From positions 3,794,516-3,858,515 of the forward strand of contig NZ_BROD01000001.1 of NCBI RefSeq assembly GCF_024345225.1: a stretch of DNA of 64,000 nucleotides. The letters are read 5' to 3'. Of this stretch, positions 8,119-16,888 are shown piece by piece (positions within the stretch are counted from its first letter, which is position 1; each line of letters begins with the position of its first letter). The notes beneath the pieces were generated by a model, which was given only the letters and a program-made list of their open reading frames with translations, was not told the DNA's origin and did no database searches. This DNA comes from Clostridium sp. TW13. Its GTDB lineage: Bacteria; Bacillota; Clostridia; Clostridiales; Clostridiaceae. The position numbers and the translations under genes were made by a program.

Positions 8119-8925
8119 ATGAATTCAGAAAATTTAGAAAGGAAAATAGTTGATGTAAATGGACTTAAAATGTCGTACATTCAATTAGGTGATCCAACAT
8201 CAAAAAAATCTATTGTTATAATTCACGGTTCTACATTTAATGCCTTAGGAATGGTTCCATATGGAAGACTTTATGCTAATAAAGGATATAATGTAGTATT
8301 AGTAGATACCCCTGGCCACTATGGAGATTTAGCACAATCTAAATCAGTTTTTTCAGAACTAACAGATAGTGTTGCTGAGTTCATGAAGGTACTCATTAAA
8401 GAAGGTAAACTCAATAGCAAGTCAATTGTTCAAGGGTGGTCCTTAGGTGGCTCCATTGCCTATGATATTGCAATAAGATATGGTGATATTGTTGAATGTA
8501 TAGGAAGTGTTGATGGTTCTTCAAATTGGAATAATCTAGACTTAGGTCATATAACAGATTATGATAATAAGATAGAAGCTTTAACTGCATTTCTTAATAA
8601 TCTAAAAAGCTCTAATGTATCACAAGAAGTTGTAGATAGACTTGCAAGTGAATTGCCACTGACAACAGCATCACCAGAGGCCTGTAACAATGATTTTGCC
8701 ATAGATAAAGTTTTAAATGTCGACTCTGGTTTACCTCACATTAATATTCCAGTATACGCTTTTTATGGTTCTGTAGACACATTAACAACCCTTGAAAAGC
8801 AAAAAGAAATTATGTCTAATCTAAAACATGGAAAATTATTTGTAGGAGAAGGCTATGGTCATATGGCAGTTATAGAAGATCCTGAATACGTATTTAATGC
8901 ATTTAATGAAATGATGCTTGAATAA
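8119..8925 (+). CDS. Alpha/beta hydrolase
   Basis: A 268-residue single-domain alpha/beta hydrolase. The oxyanion region is IIHGSTFNALG (residues 34-44), the nucleophile elbow GWSLGG at 106-111 (Ser108), an Asp candidate sits in FYGSVDTLTT, and the catalytic His is in EGYGHMAVIEDP near the C-terminus. No signal peptide, so cytoplasmic. The substrate is unknown; candidates are esters or small lactones. AAGGAGG lies 8 bases before the ATG. A structured repeat occupies the upstream gap, and a bidirectional terminator follows. Confidence 0.8.
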   Translation: MNSENLERKIVDVNGLKMSYIQLGDPTSKKSIVIIHGSTFNALGMVPYGRLYANKGYNVVLVDTPGHYGDLAQSKSVFSELTDSVAEFMKVLIKEGKLNSKSIVQGWSLGGSIAYDIAIRYGDIVECIGSVDGSSNWNNLDLGHITDYDNKIEALTAFLNNLKSSNVSQEVVDRLASELPLTTASPEACNNDFAIDKVLNVDSGLPHINIPVYAFYGSVDTLTTLEKQKEIMSNLKHGKLFVGEGYGHMAVIEDPEYVFNAFNEMMLE

Positions 8926-8956
8926 AATACACTTAAATATAATTGATTTTGCCTAA

Positions 8957-8992
8957 AAAAATAAAACTGGGAACAGTCTCTCCAGTTTTATT
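8957..8992. terminator. Bidirectional intrinsic terminator
   Basis: AATAAAACTGG (8960-8970) pairs perfectly with CCAGTTTTATT (8982-8992). The minus-strand reading is followed by seven T residues, while the plus-strand stem itself ends in T-rich sequence. It lies between convergent genes and can serve both. Confidence 0.75.
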
Positions 8993-8996
8993 CCTT

Positions 8997-9062
8997 AGGT
9001 TTCTGAAAATAAATAACAAGTCAAACAGACTAGCGCATAAACCTATTTGCTTTCAGATACCT
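8997..9062. repeat. MITE-like palindromic repeat, copy A
   Basis: Ends are AGGTTTCTGAAAATAAATAA on one side and, read from the other side, AGGTATCTGAAAGCAAATAG. The interior keeps the family core AACAAGTC. Its right end overlaps the stop codon of the thioesterase gene by one base. Confidence 0.65.
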
Positions 9063-9502
9063 TATATTTTATAATCATCCTCAGAAAAATCACCAAGAAC
9101 ATAATAAGACGCATGTGAACTAACAAGTAACTGCTGATTCTCGTCAAAAATCCTTCCTACTGCTCGCATTATAGTTTTACCATCACTTATAACCTCACCA
9201 ATTGCTGTAATTGTACTTCCTGCTGAAACATTTTTTATGTAACTAACTCCCATATCTGTGGTCACTATACGCTTCCCCAAAGTTAAACATGATACTCCCA
9301 TCACCACATCAGAAATAGATGCTAAAGTTCCTCCATGCACAAAACCATATATATTGCAGTGTCTATCTATAACTTTCATACTATACTTAACTTTTCCCTC
9401 TTCTATTTCATCCACTTCTAGTTGAAGAAAGTTTTCAAGAATCGGAGTTTTATACATTTCTTTTAAGTAATCACGTATCCATAAAAGTTTTTCTTTATCC
9501 AT
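9062..9502 (-). CDS. PaaI-family hotdog thioesterase
   Basis: A 146-residue one-domain hotdog protein. The family signature is YGFVHGGTLASISDVVMG (residues about 52-69), with the HGG turn and an Asp at the start of the central helix. Members hydrolyse acyl-CoA or aryl-CoA thioesters; the substrate cannot be told here. The stop codon falls on the edge of the repeat at 8997-9062, so the last residues may have been affected by insertion of that repeat. It is a single-gene unit. Confidence 0.8.
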   Translation of the reverse strand: MDKEKLLWIRDYLKEMYKTPILENFLQLEVDEIEEGKVKYSMKVIDRHCNIYGFVHGGTLASISDVVMGVSCLTLGKRIVTTDMGVSYIKNVSAGSTITAIGEVISDGKTIMRAVGRIFDENQQLLVSSHASYYVLGDFSEDDYKI

Positions 9503-9741
9503 TAATAATATCCTCCCAAAAAATTTATCATAAGTAGTATCTATCTTTTACATTTAATATACAACTTTTAATTATAACATAACCATTAATTCATCAATAA
9601 TTATACTCTTTATCATATTGTTTGCTATTTACATTATATAGAAATAAATGGTATTATTGGTGTATATAACTTCCGCAAAATTCCATGCTATCAAATAATT
9701 CAAGCAGGAAACAATGCTAATTTCTAAGGGGGAAAATTATT

Positions 9742-10371
9742 GTGAAAAATATCAAAAGCAAAGTTGTTATTCTAACCTTAGCCCTTATATCAATGTTTTT
9801 AGTAGGTTGTGGTGATTCAGGTTGCACTAAAAAACCTGTAATTTATCTTTATCCAACTTCAAATCAAACTGTAAATGTAAAACTAGATTATAAAGGTAAA
9901 CTTACTTGTACCTATCCTAAATATAACGATGGTTGGAAAGTAATTGCCCACCCTGATGGAACGTTAATAAATACCTCTGATAATAAGGAATATTCTTATT
10001 TGTATTGGGAAGGTGTCTCTAATCATAAATGGGATATGTCAAAAGGATTTGTAGTAAAAGGATCTGATACTGAAAAATTTCTTCAAGAAAAGCTACAATA
10101 CTTAGGATTAACTCCAAAAGAATATAATGAGTTTATAGTATATTGGCTTCCTATTATGCAAAATAACAAATACAATCTTGTAACCTTTGCTGGCGAAGAA
10201 TACAATAATCTAGCTAAACTTAATATAACACCAAAACCAGATTCTATATTAAGAGTAATGATGGTTTTCAAGCCATTAAATAAGTCTATAAAAATAGAAG
10301 AGCAGAAACTTACTCCATTTGAAAGAAAGGGATTTGCCGTTGTTGAATGGGGTGGAACAGAAATAAAATAA
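9742..10371 (+). CDS. Lipoprotein with KPVIYLYP motif, function unknown
   Basis: A 209-residue predicted lipoprotein: charged start, hydrophobic stretch, then lipobox LVGC with the lipidated Cys at 23. The mature domain starts CTKKPVIYLYPT, which I recall as a conserved motif in clostridial and other surface proteins of unknown role. Further conserved-looking blocks are YNDGWKVIAHPDGTL and YLYWEG. The end GFAVVEWGG is beta-like. The start is GTG, supported by AAGGGGG upstream. A terminator follows, so it is monocistronic. Confidence 0.65.
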   Translation: MKNIKSKVVILTLALISMFLVGCGDSGCTKKPVIYLYPTSNQTVNVKLDYKGKLTCTYPKYNDGWKVIAHPDGTLINTSDNKEYSYLYWEGVSNHKWDMSKGFVVKGSDTEKFLQEKLQYLGLTPKEYNEFIVYWLPIMQNNKYNLVTFAGEEYNNLAKLNITPKPDSILRVMMVFKPLNKSIKIEEQKLTPFERKGFAVVEWGGTEIK

Positions 10372-10410
10372 CCTGCATTTTATATGCACTGCCTATAATT
10401 CATAAATAAA

Positions 10411-10447
10411 AAAGTGCAGACTAATTTTAATTAGTTTGCACTTTTGG
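10411..10447 (+). terminator. Intrinsic terminator after the lipoprotein gene
   Basis: AAAGTGCAGACTAATT (10411-10426) pairs with AATTAGTTTGCACTTT (10429-10444) with one mismatch. A short T-tract within and after the stem is present on both strands. Confidence 0.7.
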
Positions 10448-10557
10448 GTTATACAATCCTCTGCGAAAATCACTTTTCTACATTAATTACCTTGAGAAAT
10501 GCAATTAATGTCTTTCTATTACATTACATTTAAATACTTGATGCAATAAAACGTCTT

Positions 10558-10998
10558 CTATAGCCAACTTATTTCACATATTTCTTTTGTATTAGGCAAA
10601 TATTTTATCCTTATCTTAGTTCCAACTGAAAGATCTACTGAACCATGTAAAGTATATGTATTATTATTTATTTCAATAAGTATATGACTGTCTCTTCCAG
10701 CAATATCTATCTTTTTGGTGACTTGTCCCTCTACAACAGGATAGTTTTCAGTTATAACATAAGGTAAGTCCCTCCACATGTTGATACTATAAAATACTCC
10801 AAACAGACACACTGCAAGTAAAATAAGCATGCAAATTATACTTTTTAGAGACAGAATATTATTGGCCTCTAACCTATTCCTAAAGCTTTCCTTTTCTTTG
10901 CTAAAAAAAAGCTTATAAATTATAAAAATAAATGTAGGCAATACAATTAACGGTAATAATGATATCAGTAATAATTCCATTATAAAACTTGATTTCAA
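10558..10998 (-). CDS. Small two-helix membrane protein, DUF3592-like
   Basis: 146 residues. Membrane helices lie at about 7-32 (MELLLISLLPLIVLPTFIF) and 51-72 (SIICMLILLAVCLFGVFYSI). The C-terminal about 75 residues form a beta-rich soluble domain: a PVVEGQVTKKIDIAG-type start, then YTLHGSVDLSVGTKIRIKYLP, the pattern of DUF3592-like domains. The start is TTG, chosen because GGAGG sits 10 bases upstream; the next in-frame ATG (10980) is too far from it. It follows the zinc-ribbon gene by 36 bases and is probably cotranscribed with it. Confidence 0.55.
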   Translation of the reverse strand: MKSSFIMELLLISLLPLIVLPTFIFIIYKLFFSKEKESFRNRLEANNILSLKSIICMLILLAVCLFGVFYSINMWRDLPYVITENYPVVEGQVTKKIDIAGRDSHILIEINNNTYTLHGSVDLSVGTKIRIKYLPNTKEICEISWL

Positions 10999-11034
10999 TA
11001 CTTTATATCCTCCATTTCAATCAAAACTCTGCAA

Positions 11035-11433
11035 CTAATCTTTACATGGCTTACCTATGTATCCTAATGAATCTCCATCACAATTTCGAATTGAATAGCA
11101 AAACTCAAATTTTCCCTTACATCCTCTTGGCTTTTCTACCTTGGAAACTTTTGACTCCTTCCAAATTGATAAACTTCCTCCTGCAAATCTAATAAACACC
11201 TCTTCTCTGCTATGCTCTATGGATTCTAATTGTGCCTTAATCATTAAATCTGTTTTATTAAAGTAATAATACACTTCTCTAAAATCATTAGGAATATCAA
11301 ATAAGAGTTCAAATTCATCTGAACATGGTTCTACTCCCTTTGAACATTCAGGACAAAGTACCTCTCCATAATAAGCTATAAATCTTTCTTCTGCTTTCAC
11401 TTTAGTTTTGCATTTGAAGCATGTATATTCCAT
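11035..11433 (-). CDS. Zinc-ribbon protein, function unknown
   Basis: 132 residues. An N-terminal four-Cys ribbon is visible: YTCFKCKTKV (Cys pair) and LCPECSKGVEPC. A second Cys cluster in the C-terminal part (CKGKFEFC, RNCDG, KPCKD) may bind another metal or form disulfides. The middle contains a beta-rich segment, EEVFIRFAGGSLSIW. No known family was recognised. It sits 36 bases upstream of the small membrane protein gene on the same strand. Confidence 0.55.
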   Translation of the reverse strand: MEYTCFKCKTKVKAEERFIAYYGEVLCPECSKGVEPCSDEFELLFDIPNDFREVYYYFNKTDLMIKAQLESIEHSREEVFIRFAGGSLSIWKESKVSKVEKPRGCKGKFEFCYSIRNCDGDSLGYIGKPCKD

Positions 11434-11703
11434 TCTACATTACCCTCCATATTAAAGATTTTATTATCTAGTAATTATAATTGAAAAAACTTCTCTTCTC
11501 CAATTTTGAACTTTGTCATCATGATCTTATCATGGGAAGTGCACCTATTATTCTTATATACTATATACATTACTTACATTATATTGTAATTATATATCGA
11601 CTACAAGTATCCAACACAAATATCAAAATATCATTTCTTATTTCAACTATACAAATCAAATTTGGATTTCTTGACTTAAAGACTTAAACTTACAACCTCA
11701 ACC

Positions 11704-11750
11704 CAAAAAACAAGCCACCCTTACTAAAAATGTAATGGCGGCTTGTTTTT
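11704..11750 (-). terminator. Intrinsic terminator of the mgl operon
   Basis: AACAAGCC (11709-11716) pairs with GGCTTGTT (11740-11747), with T/A runs on both outer sides, so the minus strand ends in six T residues. It lies 54 bases past the mglC stop. The rest of the 370-base gap 11434-11803 shows no convincing gene. Confidence 0.8.
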
Positions 11751-11803
11751 CTGCATCTCTTCCTTACAGAAAAGATACGCTTTCTAAAATTTATCTAAAA
11801 TTC

Positions 11804-12826
11804 TTATTTCTTTCTAAGATACTTTCTTATGTCAACTGCAACAGCTGCAACTATGATTACTCCTTTAATTATTTGTTGCCAGTATGGGCCAACACCTATG
11901 AATGTAAGACCATAGTTGATTACAGTGAATATAAGAACTCCGACTATAACTCCAGGCACAGTACCAACTCCACCTGATACTGACCAGCCTCCAACAACAC
12001 AGGCTGCAATGGCATCAAGTTCATAACCATTACCATAGTTGTTTGTTGCTCCTCCTGTTCTTGCTGCTTCAAGAACACCAGCTATAGCATATAGAGTACC
12101 AGCTATCATATATAATTTCATTATACTACTCTTTACGTTTATACCAGAAACTATTGCTGCTTCTTTGTTTCCACCTATAGCATATATATCTTTACCTAGT
12201 TTTGTCTTATTTAAAACTACATATATTATTGCAGTTATTATTGCCGCTATTATTACAACATAAGGTATTCCTAAAAATGATCCTGTTCCTAAATTTGAAA
12301 AGTCACTTCTTAATCCACCTATTGGTTGTGAATTGTTTGGAGGAAGATCAAAATATAAAGAGTTTGCTCCATAAATTATAACCATTGTACCAAGAGTTGT
12401 TATAAATGCTGGAACTTCAAATCTTGATACTATAAAACCATTTACTGCACCTACAGCCATACCTATGACAACTGCTACAAGAATTGGTATAAGGATATTT
12501 AACTGTCCTAAGTTAGGGAAAAATCTATTTGGATAGTCAGCAGATTGAAGCATTGATGCTGATACAACCGCTGAGAAACCTACCATACGTCCTGCTGAAA
12601 GGTCTGCTCCACCTGTAAGAATTATGAATGCAGCTCCTAAAGCTATGATTACTCTTGTTGAACTTTGAATAAGAATATTCTTAAAAACATCTAGGGATAA
12701 AAAGCTTGAATCCTTTACACCGATAGCTAATATTAAAACTACCAACACTATGAATATAGCATTCTGTTTAAGAAATTTTTGAACTTTTTGCTTATTACCG
12801 CTAACTTTATTATTACTCATTTCCAT
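11804..12826 (-). CDS. mglC: Galactose/methyl-galactoside ABC transporter permease
   Basis: Inner-membrane permease of the CUT2 sugar ABC class, 340 residues with about 8-10 hydrophobic helices. Diagnostic sequence includes ILTGGADLSAGRMVGFSAVV in the first third and AIGGNKEAAIVSGINV, the cytoplasmic coupling segment contacting the ATPase. The last gene of mglBAC, it starts 19 bases after mglA and is followed by the operon terminator. CUT2 permeases for ribose and galactose look alike; the galactose call rests mainly on the binding protein. Confidence 0.85.
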   Translation of the reverse strand: MEMSNNKVSGNKQKVQKFLKQNAIFIVLVVLILAIGVKDSSFLSLDVFKNILIQSSTRVIIALGAAFIILTGGADLSAGRMVGFSAVVSASMLQSADYPNRFFPNLGQLNILIPILVAVVIGMAVGAVNGFIVSRFEVPAFITTLGTMVIIYGANSLYFDLPPNNSQPIGGLRSDFSNLGTGSFLGIPYVVIIAAIITAIIYVVLNKTKLGKDIYAIGGNKEAAIVSGINVKSSIMKLYMIAGTLYAIAGVLEAARTGGATNNYGNGYELDAIAACVVGGWSVSGGVGTVPGVIVGVLIFTVINYGLTFIGVGPYWQQIIKGVIIVAAVAVDIRKYLRKK

Positions 12827-12845
12827 ATGTGTATCCTCCTAAAAA

Positions 12846-14363
12846 TTATTGCATATATTTTGTAGCTAATGACATTACAGCTTCTTCTGTAGCAGTTTTG
12901 CCATCTATAATACCTGCAAGCTTTCCTTCGCACATTACCATTATTCTGTCTGACATACCTAAAAGTTCTGGTAATTCAGAAGATATCATTATAATACTCT
13001 TACCTTGCTTTGTAAGCTCAACCATAAGAGAATAAATCTCAAATTTAGCACCTACATCTATACCTCTAGTAGGCTCGTCCAAAATAAGTATATCTGGTTC
13101 TGTAAGAAGCCATCTACCAATAAGCACTTTCTGTTGGTTTCCACCTGATAAATTCATTATAAATTCTTTTTCTGAAGGTGTTTTCACTTTTAACTTTTTG
13201 ATATTTTCCACAGTATCTTCTTTACGTTTTTTATCATTTAAAATCTTTAATGCATTCAAATAATTTTTTTGACTTGCAATAGTAGTATTTTCTGTTATTG
13301 ATAATACTGGGAATATTCCAGTAACTCTTCTTTCTTCAGTTAGAAGCGCTATCTTATTCTTCTTGGCTTCTATTGGATTTCTAATTTTAACTTCTTTACC
13401 TTTTATATTAATCTTCCCCGTTTCAATCTTTCTAAGACCAAATATAGCTTCCATAAGCTCTGTTCTCTGCGCTCCAACAAGACCTCCTACACCAAGTATT
13501 TCTCCTTTCTTAAGCTCGAAAGAAACATTCTTGAATGATTTAGGAAATGGTGAAGTAAAATCTTCAACTTTCAATATTACTTCCCCTGGAACATTATCTC
13601 TTTCTGGAAATCTATTTGTTAAGTCACGACCAACCATTTTTTTGATTATAATATCTGTAGTAAGTTCCTTAGCATCCCAGGTCCCTACATATTTTCCATC
13701 TCTCATTATTGTAACTTCATCTGATATCTGTAAGATTTCTTCCATCTTATGTGATATATAAATTATTGAAACTCCTTGTTTCTGAAGGTCACGAATTATT
13801 TTAAATAATTGAGCAACCTCTGTTTCTGTTAGTGATGAAGTTGGTTCATCCATTATAATAACTTTTGCGTTATATGAAACTGCTTTTGCTATTTCCATTT
13901 GCTGAACTACTGAAACTGAAAGTGTCTCTACAATAACATCAGGGTTCACATCCATGTTCAGCCTTTCAAAAAGTTCCACAGTATCTTTGTACATTTTTTT
14001 TCTGTCTACTAATTTAAATGGTCCTACTCCCTTTAATGGAAGACGTCCTAACCACATGTTCTCCATTACGTTACGAAATTTAACAGGATGAAGCTCTTGA
14101 TGAATCATTGCGATTCCATAATTCAAGGCTTCCTTGGAATTATGCATTTCTATTTTTTTACCCTCTAAAATTATTTCTCCTTGATCTGGGTTATATATAC
14201 CAAAAAGGCATTTCATCAGAGTGGATTTCCCTGCTCCATTTTCTCCCATTAGTGCGTGTACTGAACCTGGCTTAATTTTTAATGTTACATCATCTAGCGC
14301 TTTTACACCTGGAAACTCTTTAGATATATTTCTTAGCTCAAGCAAGTATTTATTCTCCATCAT
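12846..14363 (-). CDS. mglA: Galactose/methyl-galactoside ABC transporter ATP-binding protein
   Basis: 505-residue CUT2 ATPase with two tandem ABC domains. Domain 1 has Walker A GENGAGKSTL and Walker B IIMDEPTSSL. Domain 2 has a degenerate Walker A (GLVGAQRTEL), a good signature LSGGNQQKVLIGRW and Walker B LILDEPTRGID; this asymmetry is normal for RbsA/MglA. The ATG at 14363 is supported by AGGAGGT six bases upstream; an upstream frame extension of 18 codons has no RBS. A strong hairpin separates it from mglB. Confidence 0.88.
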   Translation of the reverse strand: MMENKYLLELRNISKEFPGVKALDDVTLKIKPGSVHALMGENGAGKSTLMKCLFGIYNPDQGEIILEGKKIEMHNSKEALNYGIAMIHQELHPVKFRNVMENMWLGRLPLKGVGPFKLVDRKKMYKDTVELFERLNMDVNPDVIVETLSVSVVQQMEIAKAVSYNAKVIIMDEPTSSLTETEVAQLFKIIRDLQKQGVSIIYISHKMEEILQISDEVTIMRDGKYVGTWDAKELTTDIIIKKMVGRDLTNRFPERDNVPGEVILKVEDFTSPFPKSFKNVSFELKKGEILGVGGLVGAQRTELMEAIFGLRKIETGKINIKGKEVKIRNPIEAKKNKIALLTEERRVTGIFPVLSITENTTIASQKNYLNALKILNDKKRKEDTVENIKKLKVKTPSEKEFIMNLSGGNQQKVLIGRWLLTEPDILILDEPTRGIDVGAKFEIYSLMVELTKQGKSIIMISSELPELLGMSDRIMVMCEGKLAGIIDGKTATEEAVMSLATKYMQ

Positions 14364-14410
14364 TTCATACCTCCTGAATATTTTGAAAAAAACCTTCTGA
14401 AATTTAATAT

Positions 14411-14454
14411 TATTCAATCAAGGAGTAATTTTTCACATTCCCCTTGATTGAATA
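14411..14454 (-). promoter_or_regulatory. Intercistronic hairpin between mglB and mglA
   Basis: TATTCAATCAAGG (14411-14423) pairs perfectly with CCTTGATTGAATA (14442-14454) with an 18-base loop. There is no T-tract after it. This position is typical for hairpins that stabilise the binding-protein mRNA, giving more MglB than MglA/MglC. Confidence 0.65.
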
Positions 14455-14473
14455 AAAGTATTTATTCAGTAAA

Positions 14474-15499
14474 TTATTTAGCATCCTTTACATTGTCTTT
14501 TGTTATCTTCTTATAATCTATCCATACATATTTCTTATCTTTTATCTCATAACCTGTATTTTCTTTAGAAGGAGTCTTTCCTTGTGCAAGAACTTCTGCA
14601 AGCTTAAGTGTTGCTATACCTTGATTCTTAGAATCATTTAATACTGTTCCTAGCATTGTTCCTTCTTCAATAGCTTTAATTCCTGGTGCAGTTGCATCTA
14701 CCCCTACAACTGGAATATACTTTCCACCAGTGAAATATCCTGCTGCTTTTAATGCTTCTATAGCTCCAAGTGCCATATCATCATTATTAGCAAATACTGC
14801 TTCTATTTGATTTCCCTTTGAAGTTAAGAAAGATTGCATCTTATCTTGTGCCTTTACACGGTCCCACATACCAGTATCTGTTGCTATTTGATTTGATTTG
14901 ATTCCTTCTGCTGTTAATTCATCTATAGAATACTTAGTTCTTGCTATTGCATCAGTATTTCCTGGTTCTCCAGTAATCATTACATAATCAAGAACACCAT
15001 TATGGTTTTTATCTGCTTCTGGATGTGCTTTCCAATATTCAGCCATAATCTTTCCTTGAATTGTACCTGATTGCTCAGCTTTTGCTCCTACATAATATAG
15101 CTTGTCCCAACTATTCATATCTGACTCTGAAGGTACACGATTAAAAAATACTATTGGAATATTAGCTGATTTTGCTTTACTAATTATTGTACTTGAAGCC
15201 TTAGGATCAACTGGGTTAATCGCTAATGAACTGACCTTTTTTGTGATAAATAAGTCTAGCTTATCATTTTGAGTTGATGTTGAATTTTGACTATCAACTA
15301 TATCAGCAGTAACCTTATCACTTGTAGCTTGAGTCGTGATTGCATTACGTACTCCAGTCATGAAAGTATCATCAAATTTATATATTGTAGTTCCTACTGT
15401 TAATTTTTTATCTGTTGAACCTGATTTTGAACTTGAGCATCCTGCTAGAACTGATACAGATAAAGTTGCCATTAATACAAGTGTTAGAACTCTTTTCAT
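14474..15499 (-). CDS. mglB: Galactose/glucose-binding lipoprotein
   Basis: Extracellular lipid-anchored solute-binding protein, 341 residues, delivering galactose or glucose to MglAC. Lipobox LAGC with lipidated C21. Type I periplasmic-binding fold with TIYKFDDTFM near the start, FFNRVPSESD and NNDDMALGAIEAL in the sugar site. The EF-hand-like calcium loop typical of MglB is present as DKNHNGVLDYVMITGEPG. AGGGGGA lies before the ATG, and a cre-like site lies just upstream. Confidence 0.88.
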   Translation of the reverse strand: MKRVLTLVLMATLSVSVLAGCSSSKSGSTDKKLTVGTTIYKFDDTFMTGVRNAITTQATSDKVTADIVDSQNSTSTQNDKLDLFITKKVSSLAINPVDPKASSTIISKAKSANIPIVFFNRVPSESDMNSWDKLYYVGAKAEQSGTIQGKIMAEYWKAHPEADKNHNGVLDYVMITGEPGNTDAIARTKYSIDELTAEGIKSNQIATDTGMWDRVKAQDKMQSFLTSKGNQIEAVFANNDDMALGAIEALKAAGYFTGGKYIPVVGVDATAPGIKAIEEGTMLGTVLNDSKNQGIATLKLAEVLAQGKTPSKENTGYEIKDKKYVWIDYKKITKDNVKDAK

Positions 15500-15527
15500 A
15501 ATAATAATTCCCCCTAAATATGATTTG

Positions 15528-15541
15528 TTAAATCGTTTTCA
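15528..15541 (-). promoter_or_regulatory. cre-like CcpA site before mglB
   Basis: On the gene strand the site reads TGAAAACGATTTAA, matching 13 of 14 positions of the consensus TGWAANCGNTNWCA. It lies 29-42 bases upstream of the mglB start, where CcpA binding would block transcription. This predicts glucose repression of the transporter genes. Confidence 0.65.
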
Positions 15542-15749
15542 TGTGTTAATATTAGCATGTCCATTTTATTAAAAGAATACAAAATCCTACACTGATATAT
15601 TAAAATTCTACTTTGTTTAAAACGTATACAGTTTTTTAATAACTTTTTTCAATTTAGAATAAAAGGCAACCAATGACCTATATTAGTCACCAGCTGCGCT
15701 TAAAGTTAATTATATTATTAAAAAATTTGGACAGCTTTATCTATAGCTA

Positions 15750-16817
15750 TTATTTATAAGCTTGTTCAGCAACATCTAAATTATCTTTTGTAATCATGAC
15801 GTAGGGAACCCTTAATGATTTATCCGCATTCATGTTTAAAGAAATACCTTGAAGAATGTTCTTATCTTCAGATAAATTTAATGCAAGATCAATTACTGTT
15901 GTTCCCTGCTTCTTAGCATCATTCATAACAGTTCCCATCATCTTTCCTTCTTTTATTTTCACTAAGGCTTCTTGAACTGCATCAACACCAACAACTGGAA
16001 TAAATTTGTTATCTGTCATAAATCCATTCTTTTCAAGAGAAATAATTGCCCCCAATGCCATAGTATCATTATTTGATATTACAAATTCAATACTATCACC
16101 AAATTTAGATATCCATTCATCCATCTTATCCCTTGCCTTTACTTCATCCCACATACCGTAATAAGATCCTAGTTCCCTTACTTTTATTCCAGCCTTTTTT
16201 ATTTCATCAATTGCATATTTTGTCCTTGCCTCTGTGTCAGGATGCCCTGGTTCTCCTTTTAACAAAACATAAGAAATAACTCCATCATTATTTTTATCGT
16301 ACTTCAAGTTTTTTCTCCACAACTTTACTATCATTCTTCCTTGAAGGATACCAGCTTCAGAAGAATCTGCCCCTACATACCAAGCATTACTATAGCTATT
16401 CATAACAGAAGCTTCAGGCTCCTTATTAAAGAAAATCACTGGTAGCTTAGAGTCCTTTGCCTTGTTGATGACCTCTGGTGCAAATTTAGGATTCACAAGA
16501 TTTACTGCAAGTACTCTCACTTTATCCTTTATCATACCATCAATCTGCTCTAACTGCCTGGACTGATCATTTTGCGAATCCTTAATATTTAGTGCACACT
16601 TTGCTAAAGAAGTTTTTTCCATGCTTTTTCTCACATAAGACATAAAGGTATCATCATATTTATAAATAACTGCTCCAACTTTAGGAAGACCATCCTTATA
16701 ACTAGTTTTTAAAAGAGAACTCTCTTTTATAGACAATGCCAAAAATGTAATCATCATCACTATTCCAGATAAAAACATAATAAAAAACACTCTCTTACTC
16801 TTACTATCTTTCATCAT
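15750..16817 (-). CDS. Membrane-anchored MglB-like sugar-binding protein (probable sensor subunit)
   Basis: 355 residues. An uncleaved-looking N-terminal helix (VFFIMFLSGIVMMITFLAL) replaces a lipobox. The remainder is a paralogue of MglB with the same landmarks: YKYDDTFMSYVRK, FFNKEPEASV, calcium loop DKNNDGVISYVLLKGEPG, and NNDTMALGAI. Ligand residues are kept, so it should still bind galactose-like sugar. Its position between the LytS-type kinase and mglB, with anchoring instead of lipidation, fits a sensor role like that known for XylFII with LytS in C. beijerinckii. That function is inference. Confidence 0.72.
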   Translation of the reverse strand: MMKDSKSKRVFFIMFLSGIVMMITFLALSIKESSLLKTSYKDGLPKVGAVIYKYDDTFMSYVRKSMEKTSLAKCALNIKDSQNDQSRQLEQIDGMIKDKVRVLAVNLVNPKFAPEVINKAKDSKLPVIFFNKEPEASVMNSYSNAWYVGADSSEAGILQGRMIVKLWRKNLKYDKNNDGVISYVLLKGEPGHPDTEARTKYAIDEIKKAGIKVRELGSYYGMWDEVKARDKMDEWISKFGDSIEFVISNNDTMALGAIISLEKNGFMTDNKFIPVVGVDAVQEALVKIKEGKMMGTVMNDAKKQGTTVIDLALNLSEDKNILQGISLNMNADKSLRVPYVMITKDNLDVAEQAYK

Positions 16818-16888
16818 TTACCTCTTTTTACTTATACTTATTTTTATAGCTTTTTATAATAACTAGCTTTAACCATTCCGATCTCATG

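Noticed and set aside
11481-11687. 68-codon open frame on the plus strand in the gap before mglC
   Set aside because: No convincing ribosome site, and the translation is Ile/Tyr-rich as expected from AT-rich non-coding DNA.
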